From Varroa destructor (Eukaryota > Arthropoda > Arachnida > Mesostigmata > Varroidae), in NCBI RefSeq assembly GCF_002443255.2, contig NW_019211455.1, positions 55,370,671 through 55,434,670 on the forward strand: DNA of 64,000 bases, in the 5' to 3' direction. The number at the start of each line of letters is the position of its first letter. The first letter of the stretch is position 1. Shown here piece by piece: positions 11,688-23,109 of the stretch. A model generated the notes under the pieces. That model did not search any database. It was not told the DNA's origin and worked only from the letters and a program-made list of their open reading frames with translations. A program made the position numbers and the translations under genes.

Positions 11688-11837
11688 CTCGTTACAAAGG
11701 ACGGCATTTTCTAAGCTGTCGACGACTATCGGCGGAGTCAACTCTGTCCATTTTTTGATTATAGGGGGATCGTTGTCACCATCCGTCGTGAATATCGTTG
11801 CCATCACGAAGCATAACAGCGATAGAAAAATCATCAT
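11688..11837 (-). CDS. Possible first coding exon of a secreted protein
   Basis: From ATG at 11837 the minus strand encodes 50 residues up to a donor (GAG|GTAACT, GT at 11687-11686). The N-terminus MMIFLSLLCFVMATIFTTDG is a textbook signal peptide: a short start, a hydrophobic core of about 14 residues and small residues near a likely cleavage site. The following residues are polar (DNDPPIIKKW) with one Cys before the donor. Without splicing the frame stops after 67 residues. A TATAAATA box lies about 115 bases upstream. I do not recognise the product, and no downstream exon was found. Confidence 0.3.
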
Positions 11838-11949
11838 TGATACTCTAAATCGAAAATTGTTCTACTCGCCTCTTGAGTGGGAGAAAGTTGACGCTGATGC
11901 CAGTGATAGGGACGCCCGAAACAACGACTAATACCAAGTTATTATTGTT

Positions 11950-11957
11950 TATTTATA
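11950..11957 (-). promoter_or_regulatory. Candidate TATA box for the signal-peptide ORF
   Basis: The minus strand reads TATAAATA about 115 bases before the ATG at 11837. ATCA/CATCAG initiator-like sequences lie between them. Its position supports a short 5' leader, but AT-rich DNA makes chance matches likely. Confidence 0.25.
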
Positions 11958-12095
11958 GCAAAATTTTCTACATCTTTGATTAGATCTTTGTCGGGCTCAA
12001 TCGATGTTTTAGATACATATTCACTTCCAAGGTGACCTTTCACGCGTTACGACGAGCGGTACAGCAGCCAACCGCAGGAATACGAAGTACCACGC

Positions 12096-12099
<4 letters not shown>

Positions 12100-12142
<43 letters not shown>
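12100..12142. repeat. (TA)n microsatellite
   Basis: About 21 TA units with no interruption. Confidence 0.97.
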
Positions 12143-12144
<2 letters not shown>

Positions 12145-12664
12145 TACAGGAGTGTGCAGTTATAGTGTTACAACAGAAAGGCTGTATCGGTAGCCTAACG
12201 AAGTAGATTGCCAAACAGTCTAAAACAGTGATTTAGACATTGCCGCCAATCTGCTTTTGTAGCTGCATTTAACTTTTACTATCCGTTTCGTCTAGATATA
12301 CAGACGACATATCTGTATATGCCTATGACGTACGTACTATTGCGTATCATCTCAAATCATTGTGAGTACGGCGTAGCAAACATTTACAAAAAAGGCATCT
12401 CTGCCATAGGCAGCAAAATTGGTAATATATGCAGATTCGAGTATCTATTCCTTATTAGAAATTCCGCCACTCTCGACCTATCGATTGCTTATTTCATCAT
12501 TCTCAATCTGTTATATATTCCATTTCTGCTCTAGTCCTCTTCTAACTTTTACAGTTTCTGCCCTTTCAATAACAGAAATTGTACCAACGGCGAACGACGA
12601 CAACAACAAAAACAACGATCATGGCTACGTGGTTACAGGTGATACTAGTAACATCGTATTGATG

Positions 12665-12691
12665 ATATATATATATATATATATATATATA
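12665..12691. repeat. (AT)n microsatellite
   Basis: About 13 AT units. It produces Tyr-Ile runs in spurious ORFs on both strands. Confidence 0.95.
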
Positions 12692-13206
12692 GTAACGTAT
12701 GATAGGACAGATCCAGAAAATGTGACCGTGGCCGTTCTTCCTCAGCGAAAAGGCCCCTATCGTTTTGGCTTTTCTTTTCGCGAACGGCCGGTGCGATCCC
12801 GCGCGCGTTATTGTTACCCGCATGACAACTATAACAACGACAGTTTTGCTATTAAGGACAACCACAGATATATGGAGAAAATATCACTACCGTTTAACAT
12901 ATCCGACACCACTCTCGATTAGCGTATACGCGCGGCATCAGCCAGTAAAGCGGTCGGTTCGAGCGGTCGTAGTCCGAATAAATCGATAGGGATACTGGAC
13001 AAACGAATCGAACAGGAGCACCTAGCGCCCGTCAGCCGCAGAAAAGCGTCGTCCTTGCTTTTTTTTTGTCATGCTAGGACGACGTCATCCGCGAATGTAT
13101 AATTCATCATCGTTAGCTCACATCGAAAGTCCATGTTGTCCTGAAACCGAGCCTGTTGTAGAGTATGGTACAAGAATAGACGTATATGCGTCAGGAGAAC
13201 CCTGTT

Positions 13207-13214
13207 TATAAAAG
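13207..13214 (+). promoter_or_regulatory. Candidate TATA box
   Basis: TATAAAAG on the plus strand in a locally GC-richer stretch. The first downstream ATG is at 13258 and opens a 26-codon frame (MAAIAADTSMRMAL). No firm transcript unit can be tied to it. Confidence 0.2.
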
Positions 13215-15171
13215 TGAGCGCGTTGTTTGTCGCCGCGTGCTGGAGCAGCTGTTACTTATGGCTGCGATTGCTGCTGATACGTCTATGCGAATGGCTCTCG
13301 TTGCTTTTAATAGGAAATACAGGGGCGAAATCGGTTGACAACGATGAGGATCGAACGAATCCCGTCGCGCCTATTCGGCCGGACAGAAGATAACGAAAAG
13401 AGCAGCTGAAGCCGGAAAATGCATCAACGCTTATAGATGTTCATAGTTTATGGGCAAACACACAGAAACGTTATAGGCAGGCGACGCCTGAAGCACATTA
13501 CATCTATAATACTACGCTATCGCAAAGTGGGTTGTTTGGGCGGATGGCCCTGGCTGGTGATTATTTCACTAGGCGATTTATTTGCTTGACAGACGGCTTC
13601 CTTCCTGATTTGTTCATTAACCATTGTTATAACTAAATAAATAGAGAAACAGGCCGGCAGGCTGGCGGTTGCATTAGTAAGTTAAACAACTGAAGTAGGT
13701 GGTTAGACCGATGATATAAGAAACAAGAATAAACTCAAGCTTGTCGTTTGCTAAGTTCCCTCGCGCGTCGTGGCGAAACTTTTGTCGGCTATGTACGGTT
13801 AGCTTACTATTAGGGTTTAGTCTATTTATCAGTAGTTAATTAGATAAAATCGAGAACGGTTAATCAGGTAAGGGGGTAACTTTGGCATTATCGCAACTTA
13901 GGCACGACAAGGACGAAAAAAAAAAGTTGAGGAGTGCATCGTATCCATTTCCTCAAGAGCAGCTTGCACTTATACGTTTGTATTGTTATGGCAGTCGTTG
14001 TAATGTCCTCCCTCTGCAGTGATGGTAATTATAATCACAGTGAGATTTTTCACTGCTGGCAATAGTATTTATTATTTGCCCATCTACGTAGCTACTCGAA
14101 AACGCATGTACCTGTAGTAAACATAGTCCTTATTGGGAGTGAGACGAAGCGTCGCGTAAAATTTGCCACAACATACAGAAATCACTTAAGTTTGCTGGCA
14201 GTTACCTTAGGAACGACAGATGTACAGCGCCAACACAACTCCGTATAACAATTCGCGTCGCCCATCGAGAGTTACCTACATCGATCAGCTGTCATGACTT
14301 GTTGAGGCTGTTGTCTCGAGTTATTGTTGGTGGGACACTTAAGATGTCATTTTTTTGTCGTCGGCAAGACGAGTTGGTCAAATGTAGAAACAGAATATAA
14401 CCACGGCCTTTTGATCTGTCGTTTTATTGCATCACGAAGAAAGTCCCATGTTACGTGACCATGTTTCCGCGTCTGTCCACGGAAGCTCACCTGGACGTAA
14501 ATCAATAGCAGCGCCATTACTTTAGCCGAAACAACTACCCAGAAGACAAAGTAGATATTGCAGAAAATGCAATCAGATGTCCTATCTTTGGTGAGATTGC
14601 TGAAGAATTTTTTGAAAAACCAGCACGCAATCCTTGTGACTGAATAAACAACGGTATTATGATTGATCAGTAGATAAGTTACTGTATATTGATCTATTGT
14701 ATTCTAGATAATCGGTAGTCCTTATGTCGATCGTGAGAGATGGTCACGTACCTCAAAGGATGACGAGTATTTTTTACGTTTTCTCCATTTATGCAGTGGC
14801 CATGAATAGTTAATACAAATGTGTTTCATTGTTACCAAATGCACGCTATATTACATCCGTCCAGCTGCTATAGTTCGTTCTAAGTTCTATGCAACCAATA
14901 CGTTCGCGTATAATTTTAGATACCCACGATACCGCGTTAAGTCATTAGCTTATCGCTTCCCTTATAACTCGAAACACGTTTATTAACCGCCAAAAAATAC
15001 AATTGGAAAAACGCATTGCTAAGCATCATCATCCGATGTATGAATGAAGGATAAGAGCTACACATACGAGGCATGATCCAAATCGGATAACTTCTTTCGA
15101 AGCTCAAGTTAGGCTCATCGGTATACGTAAGCGAATAACTCGTATGATCCTTGTCTTAACACTTTTTTCTG

Positions 15172-15190
15172 TTTTTTTTTTTTTTTTTTT
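15172..15190. repeat. Poly-T tract
   Basis: Nineteen consecutive T, flanked by further T-rich sequence and by an AT repeat at about 15209-15220. Confidence 0.95.
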
Positions 15191-15512
15191 GTTTTTTACA
15201 GCAAACCCTATATATATATACTCCTGGTTATCGATTGTCGCTGTCCTACGAAATTCTTGGTTTGTGACAAAACAGATTCTTCTTCTTCCGTTCTTTTTAA
15301 ACAGGTTTCAACGACTGGAATAGATCCATTTCCTTTCCGCGTTTCCTCTAATAGTAGTTTACTTATTTCCCCTCACCGCTGACGAAAACTATTACCGCTG
15401 ACGAGTTCTATGGAACACGTAACGACTATCAGTGTAATCAGTAGAAGACGCTGCTGCTATCGTCAAGCGCCAGCGCGGTCCGAGACTCAAACGACTATAG
15501 CAAAACAAAGCT

Positions 15513-15529
15513 CCCCCCCCCCCCCCCCC
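15513..15529. repeat. Poly-C tract
   Basis: Seventeen consecutive C, unusual in AT-rich DNA. Capable of forming G-quadruplex or i-motif structures. Confidence 0.95.
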
Positions 15530-16004
15530 TACACGTAGAAAAACACTACATGCACACAAATGCTCACATAATGCACATACGTACAAAGTGCACAACTACT
15601 CAACAGCGCCAGTGTGTGCGGCGATTGTGACATCGGAACACGAGGGCCTGACCACCGTAGGGTGTCCCATTTACCCACACTTTTTATATAACCGAAGTAT
15701 AACAGGGCAGTCACAAAAAGCGGCAAGAGCAAATACCTACATATGCGCGCGACTGTAAAGGAACGATGACGTAAATTATACGCTGCTGTTTCTGCTCATG
15801 TTATTGCATGGACTATTTCGCGCGTCGGTTGATTGTCGACAACGGGGGAAGCGTTTTCGGCGCGGCGGTCTACCACCCGGCCAGCATAAAGCGCTGAAAA
15901 TATCAAAATAGAACTGCTGGGTCCTGTGGCCTGAGGACAACTTACTGTTGACTGTGGGCGCGACGCTCCAGTTGAAAGAAGCTGCCGAGCGAAAGACAGA
16001 AACA

Positions 16005-16058
16005 ATGACAAACTACAGGGCAGGAAACGTGGCAACAACAACAACAACTCAGCGACAA
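16005..16058 (+). CDS. Possible short first coding exon
   Basis: ATG at 16005 sits in a good context (AGAAACAATGA) and is followed by 18 codons (MTNYRAGNV, a Thr run, QRQ). It ends at a near-ideal donor, CAA|GTGAGT, at 16059. The frame also stays open both upstream and past the donor. Too short to identify. Confidence 0.18.
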
Positions 16059-16240
16059 GTGAGTGGAAATAGACAGTTCAGTAAGAATAAGCTAAGCAAA
16101 AGTGTGGCCACGGCGCGAGTACTATCTGAATTGACATTTGTCAACACCGAAAACTTACCGGACGGTAAAAGAAAAAATCGGAACAAGCTTTGATCAAACG
16201 AATGATATAGAAAGAGCACTTCATGGGGGACAAAATGGAG

Positions 16241-16306
16241 CCATATAAAGAAATATATAAAAATTCCCATATAAAGCCATATTATATAAAAATCCCCATA
16301 TAAAAG
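16241..16306 (+). repeat. Three short direct repeats of CCATATAAA
   Basis: CCATATAAAG occurs at 16241 and 16267 and CCATATAAAAG at 16296. They are separated by similar ATATA-rich spacers, giving a decayed tandem repeat of 26-29 bases. A poly-T tract follows. Confidence 0.7.
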
Positions 16307-16739
16307 CTTTTTTTTTTCAATTCTGTCGTTCTTTTGGTATATTTTTTAGAGAATAACGGAGGAGGGCAAAAGGTTCTAAGCTGATTGGCCAAGGGAGAGA
16401 AAAGACAAGACGAAAACTATTACTACTGTTGGAAAGAACAGTTGGCAACAAAAATCCTGATGATCAAAAAAACTGCTACAAAACCATTTCACTTAGCTTT
16501 TAGAGAATGAACCAATTTTGTGATGTATTTTCACGAAATCCTTACATTTCTTCTCTGAGTCTCACCATGCACTTAAGCCATCATATGGTATTATCATTAT
16601 TACTATTATAAGCCATTTATTTTCAGTGTCCTGTACCGTCAAATCGGTACCAAGTTTTGGTGTTACTGTTGGATCCGTACTAGGTATTTTTGTTCTTTTG
16701 TTTTTCCTATCGTACACGAACGACCCATTATATCCGCTA

Positions 16740-16747
16740 TGACGTCA
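16740..16747 (+). promoter_or_regulatory. Perfect CRE octamer
   Basis: TGACGTCA, the palindromic CREB/ATF site, in a locally GC-rich stretch. No adjacent gene is established. Confidence 0.2.
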
Positions 16748-17326
16748 ACGGATCGCGGCCACTGCTCCCCAGGCGTATCGTGCCGTTCGGCGGTAGCTTC
16801 TACTCGGAAAGTGTGCACTCCACACTCTTCGAAACTTCCTTAGCTACCAACCAGTAGTAGTATATAGAGTATGCGATCTGCCGATTTGGTTGCCGCTAAC
16901 CAATTTATGCGCTATGTTATTTCTACGTATCTAGATGTGTGCTTGTTTCATACATTCTACCGAAGATAAAAGGTGCCGACCGCCACAAGGAAGCAGTATC
17001 CCAAGGTCCTAGAACGTCACCAGTTCTAGCGGTTCTTTCCAGAATAGCCTATTTTGGCCTAATTTTTTTTCCTTCCATGTCATAATTTTTCCTTGCCTGT
17101 AGTTGATGCATCGCCTTTACTCTACTCGCTCTATTTTGTTTCTCGTTTCTCGAACAGCCGTCTCCCGAAATCACCCCGCTGTTGCTTGTGTTAGCTCATT
17201 TGTACAGTTAGGCGATCGAAAAGGATTTGACTATTTGTAGCGTACTGGTTGGCCTTCATGACTAGAAACAGTAATCGAAACCGTAACAGCGTTTTCTCAA
17301 ATCGCCATCGCGTACGAACACACAAT

Positions 17327-17452
17327 ATGAAAAGCATACTAGTCGGCGTGTTTCTGTTGTCAAGCGCCCGTTTCTGCAGCCAATTACATACACCCTATCT
17401 ATTACCCGAGAACAATGATGAGAAACGCTTAATATCTTTGGTGCGAAAATAG
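17327..17452 (+). CDS. Small secreted-peptide-like ORF
   Basis: The frame from ATG 17327 encodes 41 residues. MKSILVGVFLLSSARFCS looks like a signal peptide. It is followed by QLHTPYLLPENNDE, a Lys-Arg dibasic site and LISLVRK before TAG. A Gln after the signal site and a KR processing site are features of neuropeptide precursors, but the peptide matches none I know. The frame is open upstream to 17249 without signal character. The length is well within chance, so this is a suggestion only. Confidence 0.2.
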   Translation: MKSILVGVFLLSSARFCSQLHTPYLLPENNDEKRLISLVRK

Positions 17453-18131
17453 ATGGCTTTTTGGCGTGTGCGACGCTTCCATGATGCCAGCTTTTGTCCC
17501 GATCATTTCAACATTTTCGGCTTTTCCTACAAAATTTTCTGGAAGCATATTATTTCTAAGCCAAGAAGAACAAACTGAGATAGGTTCTGCCGAACCTGGT
17601 GAGAACACAGCGGTAGATATGAATTATAGCGCGTTTACGTAGGAATCGTGTCTAGTGCAGAAACGTCTTTTCCTTTTGTCACCAGCTGTCCTGTACTTCA
17701 ACTATGAGACAATCGGATACACCAACGCGTATTTCTACACATCGATAAATTGATATCACTATGGTAAAACAATAGTAGCGCATGCTCGCCACGTTGTCGT
17801 CTACAAACTATCATTGCAAGAGTACTTTCTTAATCAGATGTCGGTGATCGAAGGCCCATCTACTACGAGGTGGCTCTCAAAGGGAGTTTTAAATTCGACC
17901 TGAAGCAGATTTTGCTATTGCCATCTTTATAATTAATGGCCTGTGATTGCAGGTGAGAAGGAAACGCTACCCAAAGTGGCTATACAAATGTAGGTGCAAC
18001 AAAATGGAGGATGAACTGTGTTTGAATTAACGCTCCGTAGCGTCATAGACTTTGGCTGAATTTACGACGACTTAACACGAAAGTGCAATTGTCTTTCGGT
18101 GGCAGCTGACTGATATTAGGTGATCGTCTGA

Positions 18132-18359
18132 ATGAAGCTTAATCCACGCAAAAGTTTCGACGAATCCGATACTACTCGGGACCTCGAGGGTCGATCGAAG
18201 GCATTGTCCGGAGGGATTTCGGTTATGGACGGTATTCAGGATGCATGCGATCAAAGGAAGAAGGTTTTGACTCTTCACTGCATGAATTGCTGTGGTCACA
18301 CCTATGAAAAACCTATCAGCCATCGTCGACTAGTATACATTTCTAGCAGCAGGATTAAG
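18132..18359 (+). CDS. Possible exon with a good donor, unknown product
   Basis: From ATG 18132 the frame gives 76 codons up to AAG|GTTAGT (GT at 18360-18361). The translation is hydrophilic (MKLNPRKSFDESD start) with HCMNCCGH in the middle, a cysteine/histidine cluster that is not a recognised zinc motif. Codon use is mixed. No homologue comes to mind. It may be chance. Confidence 0.18.
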
Positions 18360-21300
18360 GTTAGTTCGCGAGCAAAGAGAAACGCTCAGTAACGAATCTT
18401 TCAAGGGAATCTACGACGAAAACATACATAGATCAAAATTAGACTGAATCGGCGTGTGGATGTGTCTATGAGTATAATCAAATCAAACAATAATGAAGGC
18501 AACATTTAAACTACAAGATGCAAGACACTTCATAGCAAAGCAAATTTGATCGCGTTCACACCGTTATAATGAATTAGTTCATGAACCCTCATATAATTTT
18601 CTACGTAAAGACTTTGAAACTTACGTCAAACTTATCGTTTTCTTTTTCAAACACACTTCGAGGCACCGATTTGTTCAACGCTTCTGCGCTCAAAGCCTTG
18701 TTCCCCCTAGCACCAAGAGCGTTTTTGAATCCTTGTTAACCTTGCCATTTTATCTGGTACTCTTCCATGCAGCTTAACGTCAGGCTTTGCTAACGAGGTA
18801 CAACGGTCGTTGTGCGTTAATCATTGCTCGTCCTCATCTAGATATAATTATAATAATCCTTCGATATGAATACCTAGTTACTATGCCCACCTCTTTGCTT
18901 ACTCGACCTTTGTCTTTACTTAGAAATAGCCGCGAATATCGTTAGCGTTTCATTACTGCATTCAGCTCCCGCTTTTTCGTTGCCACCATGTAAAGTATCG
19001 TACTCGTTTGCCCTTATGTTCTGTTTTCGTTATGCTCATGCCCTCTTCCAACTCTTCACGCCTGTATTCGCTGTACCAGCGCAGCAAGGGAGAAATGCGC
19101 CAGGTCGGATTGACTTGTTGAGATGGGCATGTTTGATGTGTACATAGACATCGTTACATATATTGACCAGCAGGTGTGTAGACGACATACATTTTGTTTA
19201 TATTTCTAAGTCTGTTGGCTAGCAGCGAGGTTGCTATTGCGACCATCGTTGTTACTATGACCATCAGTTTGGACGCAATGGGGTCTCTCTTCCCTTTCCT
19301 TCCATGTTTTTTGCCCTTCTATTCCTCTTCCTCTCTGAGAATTATGCCATCGAGACCTACGAACCGCAACGTTTCTTGTTCATAGAACCGCAGACAGGCA
19401 GTCCAAGGTGGACAAGGAGGGGCGAGGGGGGGGGGAAGCGGAGCACATGCACATACAGAGATGCAGCCATCTCCATACGAGTGCTCACGTGCAGACGTAC
19501 TGCTAGCCGTTGCCAAGAAGCTGTCACATAAAGAACATCGGCAACGGCAGTAGCTGCTGCGTAGCATCCGATATCGTTGCACCGATCGGATATCATCGCA
19601 AACACTATCGTTTACACCCTACTATTTTGCCAGTGCGGCCCTGTCGATTTGCGTATTCAATGGACTCGCTTCATTCCTGCCTACCTAGGTGACTGGCTAA
19701 CCCGCTGAAATTGGTAGTTGTCCTTACTGATACGGTTTCGGACAAACCTTAATTTCAGCAGCCTTCACTCGTACTCTCCGCAATTTAATCTGCGGCTTAC
19801 GAATGCTTTGTTGATTGATGTTAGAGCACGTAGATTGTTTTTATTGACTTCATAGAGTTAGTTAATGGGTGAAATTATGCCAGTCGCAATTGCAGGAGTG
19901 TTGAAGTGCATCAGGACCGATTTGAAGGAAACCCCAACTCTGTCTACTGTACTGTGGCCGATCACAACAACGGTAGTATCACTAATAATACTTTGAACGT
20001 TTTACGGCTTAGGTCCGGCGCAGCGGCGTTCCATCAGACGGCTGGCTTTCAGCACGAAGCAAAAGATCGCACTGCCGGATCAATCGTTGGTCGACAAAAT
20101 ACTGTTACTAATAGATGTTGTTATTCAAAGGTGAGAAAAAGCCTCACGAAGTTTTCTACCGGGGCAATTCTGTTATAGAATATGTTAAGTAGTTTTTAAC
20201 CGTAAAAATAGAATGAAGTTTTACTAGTTGTTATTAACAAGTAGAAAAGGAAATTAATTTTCAGAAATGTACATTGCTTAGTTCATCAGCCGGAATAGAT
20301 TTGTCATCGATGCATGTGCAAGCGTCCCCTTACCATTGTCCTAAAGGGTAAAAAGATAAAATTGAACGATTTCAACACACTTACTTGTCCTGACACGGCC
20401 ACAGACACTGGATCTACGGTCATCCATCTGTCTGGCAAAAGCTACCGATGATCTGCTTTTTTTTTTATTTTTGAATATACGACCATAGTTTCTATTTAGA
20501 TCTTATTTGCAATTTTCTCTCTCATCTATGAACTCGCTAGAAATGTAATCCAGCTTTTAGCATCCCTTAGTATATTATTTTTATTGTGGTCGCAGCGAGG
20601 TCCCAGCATTGACCAGTTGCATGATTGTCCATGTTACGCGGAGGTGTTCATCTATAAATCCACTATATGGGTATTCCGCCTTGGCCCGGTTCAGCCTTGT
20701 TGATGCTCTACGCCGTAAGAGGCGCATGCCGGTAGGCATAATTATGCGGGACAAAGCAATATAGGAAAGAAGGGTTCTGCTTGCATATGATGAATGACAA
20801 ACATATAAACATCATGTTACGAAATGTGTTGAACATGTTACGAAAAGTAGAAACCAATGGAGAGGACCTCCTCCCGCAAGAATCGACACCTTCTGTTGAT
20901 CACTTTCTTATCTCTCACTTATTCCCTAAATTGGAGGAAAGGTCGAAGGCTACACGTCGCCGAACTCTTTCGTCGACGGTGATCATCGCAGCGGGGCCTT
21001 AAAAGCTCTTACCGATATCTCCTTAAAAATCAGTCCTTCCTTGCAACGAACCCGAATCAACGAAGGCGGCAAAGATAACAAACTTGAACTGGGCGACACA
21101 ATGGTGAAGTACTAAGCAGCTCGGTTATTCCATATCGATTTCCATTTTCTGCCCGGTTTGATTATTATACGCGCGAAAATACAGCCACCCCTTCCCTCAA
21201 GGGGCCGTACAAACGTTCATTTATTTATCTTACGCTACGACCTTGCCCCGTCAGTCTCGGTGGCTATAAGTTGCACTGTCTCTGTACGGGGGGTGGATCT

Positions 21301-21575
21301 ACGTATATGCTAAACTATATGCAATAACAATAATACAGCGTTTGATTTCTTTTATTCACACAAAGACCATATATCTCTCTATCTGCCAAATGGATCCGAA
21401 CAGGCAGCCAGCTCGTTTGTTGCTACGTGTGCAGGCCGCCGTTTTCTTGCTCTGGCGAGATTTTCAGGGCCATATAGAATAATACAGAGGCCTTGATTTA
21501 AGCAAACATTCATTGGCCCGCGTTCTCTACGCACTCTGCAGTGTTAAGGTCCTCAATGACTGTGCTGTTATTATA

Positions 21576-21769
21576 ATGGGAAGGCGCGTCTTGGTTTGGC
21601 CGTTTCTCTACGTAGGCTTCTTACCTTTGCTAAATCTCATGAATAGCAAAAAGAGGTCTTACGGAACCGCCGAGATGACCAGAAGCACGTCAAACCAGTA
21701 TAAAGCAGACCGGCACACGTACTACAATCACGTACGCAAAGAGAACGGAGGCTATCTCAGTACTAGCAG
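21576..21769 (+). CDS. Possible exon ending at a splice donor, hydrophobic N-terminus
   Basis: From ATG 21576 the frame is open for about 64 codons. It begins MGRRVLVWPFLYVGFLPLL, a signal-anchor-like start, and continues with a polar Tyr/Lys/Arg-rich stretch. It reaches CAG|GTGAAG at 21770, where the in-frame TGA is formed by the donor itself. That is what a real exon boundary would look like. The frame is also open upstream to at least 21513. Product unknown, and no acceptor partner was identified. Confidence 0.22.
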
Positions 21770-21788
21770 GTGAAGTTACTTCCGCTTC

Positions 21789-21804
21789 GGGGGGGGGGGG
21801 GGGG
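21789..21804. repeat. Poly-G tract
   Basis: Sixteen consecutive G, about 20 bases after the donor of the 21576-21769 candidate exon. Confidence 0.95.
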
Positions 21805-22617
21805 AAACCTCATCTGCTCTTTCCCATATGCAGTTAGAAACAAAAAAGCTGGCCAAGTGAAAGCTGTCGGGCAGGAGGCAGTTGTCAAAATCATTTAGGT
21901 TCAACGTATCTACGTACTTCGAGCCAGAGGTCGGTACGTCACGATTTTGAGGTTACCGTATCTCATACCGCTGCTGTCTATAATTATGCTAATTTTGTCA
22001 ACTTTATTGTTTACCGTATGTTCGAGCACCGAAATTCCGACGTCAGAGTCCTATCATTTTCATTAAGATTACTTCTCAAATTACCACAAGACTATTTTTA
22101 ACAGACATCTCTCGATACATGCAATTCCCTGAAGCCCCGTGATGTCGCGTGCTTTCTGACAGCTTCATGACATCGAAGAACGCTTCTATATCTCACCGAA
22201 GTGCCGATAACATTATGCATTTCGTTTTTAACACGTATTCCGCGCACGTGAAGCGTGCCTTCGAGCTAGTTCTGTTAGCCCAACGCCTATATATGTATCT
22301 TCTTCTAAAAGTAGTAGCGGGACAGATGAGATTTCCGGTAAATGTTCCGCGCTGCCACCGAGGCTAAGCGCTACAAATGCCAGTTATATAGAAGTGTATC
22401 ACGAGTTTAACTTGACAAAATACAACGATTAAGCATCGCCCGTCCGTCTAATAGTCAGCTCATGCGAACTCCCCTTACAACTACCGATAATGCTATCATT
22501 AGCAGCTATATTCTACGTTCCCCATTACGATACTAGCCTTTCATCTGTACAATTTCTATATATACATTTCGTTTCATTATTGCGCACAACTGGTTTTATG
22601 TTTAGTGGCATGTTCCG

Positions 22618-22821
22618 ATGTTATTGCACCACACCTTGGCAGTTGGCGTCATTACGGCACTTGGGGTCGCTATGTATTTGCTCTGGCTGAATGCCCAGCG
22701 TCTGTTCCACTGTCCTATTTTTCGCGGAATCTGGCGGCGGGTTCGAAGGGAAGACAATAGTCGTTCATCCTTTGGAGAACGGCACAGAGAACATAGGGGG
22801 CACATGATGTTCGAGTGCTGA
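22618..22821 (+). other. Open frame with one predicted membrane helix
   Basis: ATG 22618 opens 67 codons. A hydrophobic helix (TLAVGVITALGVAMYLLWL) is followed by an Arg-rich tail, as in a single-pass small membrane protein. A second plus-strand ORF (22894-23109) with a hydrophobic start lies just downstream. Neither is recognised. Confidence 0.17.
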
Positions 22822-22893
22822 TGTCAGGGCATCATCGATAAGATAATGGTAGCGAAAACGAAATGCTGCTAATGAAAACAGAAAATATTTCTG

Positions 22894-23109
22894 ATGTTAG
22901 TAGGGTGTGCGTGTGCGTTTTTCCTTAATGCCTGTGCATACAGGCTGCAGGCAACAGAGGAAACGATGGAAACGTTCTGGCGTAATGAGGACGGTATCAT
23001 CGAAGCTGTCGTTCGTGGAGTGGTTAATTTAACGATGTTTATATATGTTACCGTGCTTGATATAAGTGATGACATGGCACCGCCGAATATGGGTCGCTCT
23101 TTACTATGA
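22894..23109 (+). other. Open frame with hydrophobic start, unrecognised
   Basis: ATG 22894 opens 71 codons: MLVGCACAFFLNACAYRLQA is weakly signal-peptide-like, followed by an acidic stretch, then NLTMFIYVTVLD as a possible second hydrophobic segment, ending in TGA. It is not related to a family I know. Confidence 0.17.

Larger units (their letters stand above)
12143..16004. other. Region without a recognised gene
   Basis: It holds AT repeats, the poly-T and poly-C tracts and the TATAAAAG site at 13207. ORFs are short. Nothing identifiable. Confidence 0.55.

Noticed and set aside
12419..12922. 167-codon ORF and its 99-codon antisense partner
   Set aside because: Both read through the AT microsatellite (Tyr-Ile runs) and have no other signal.
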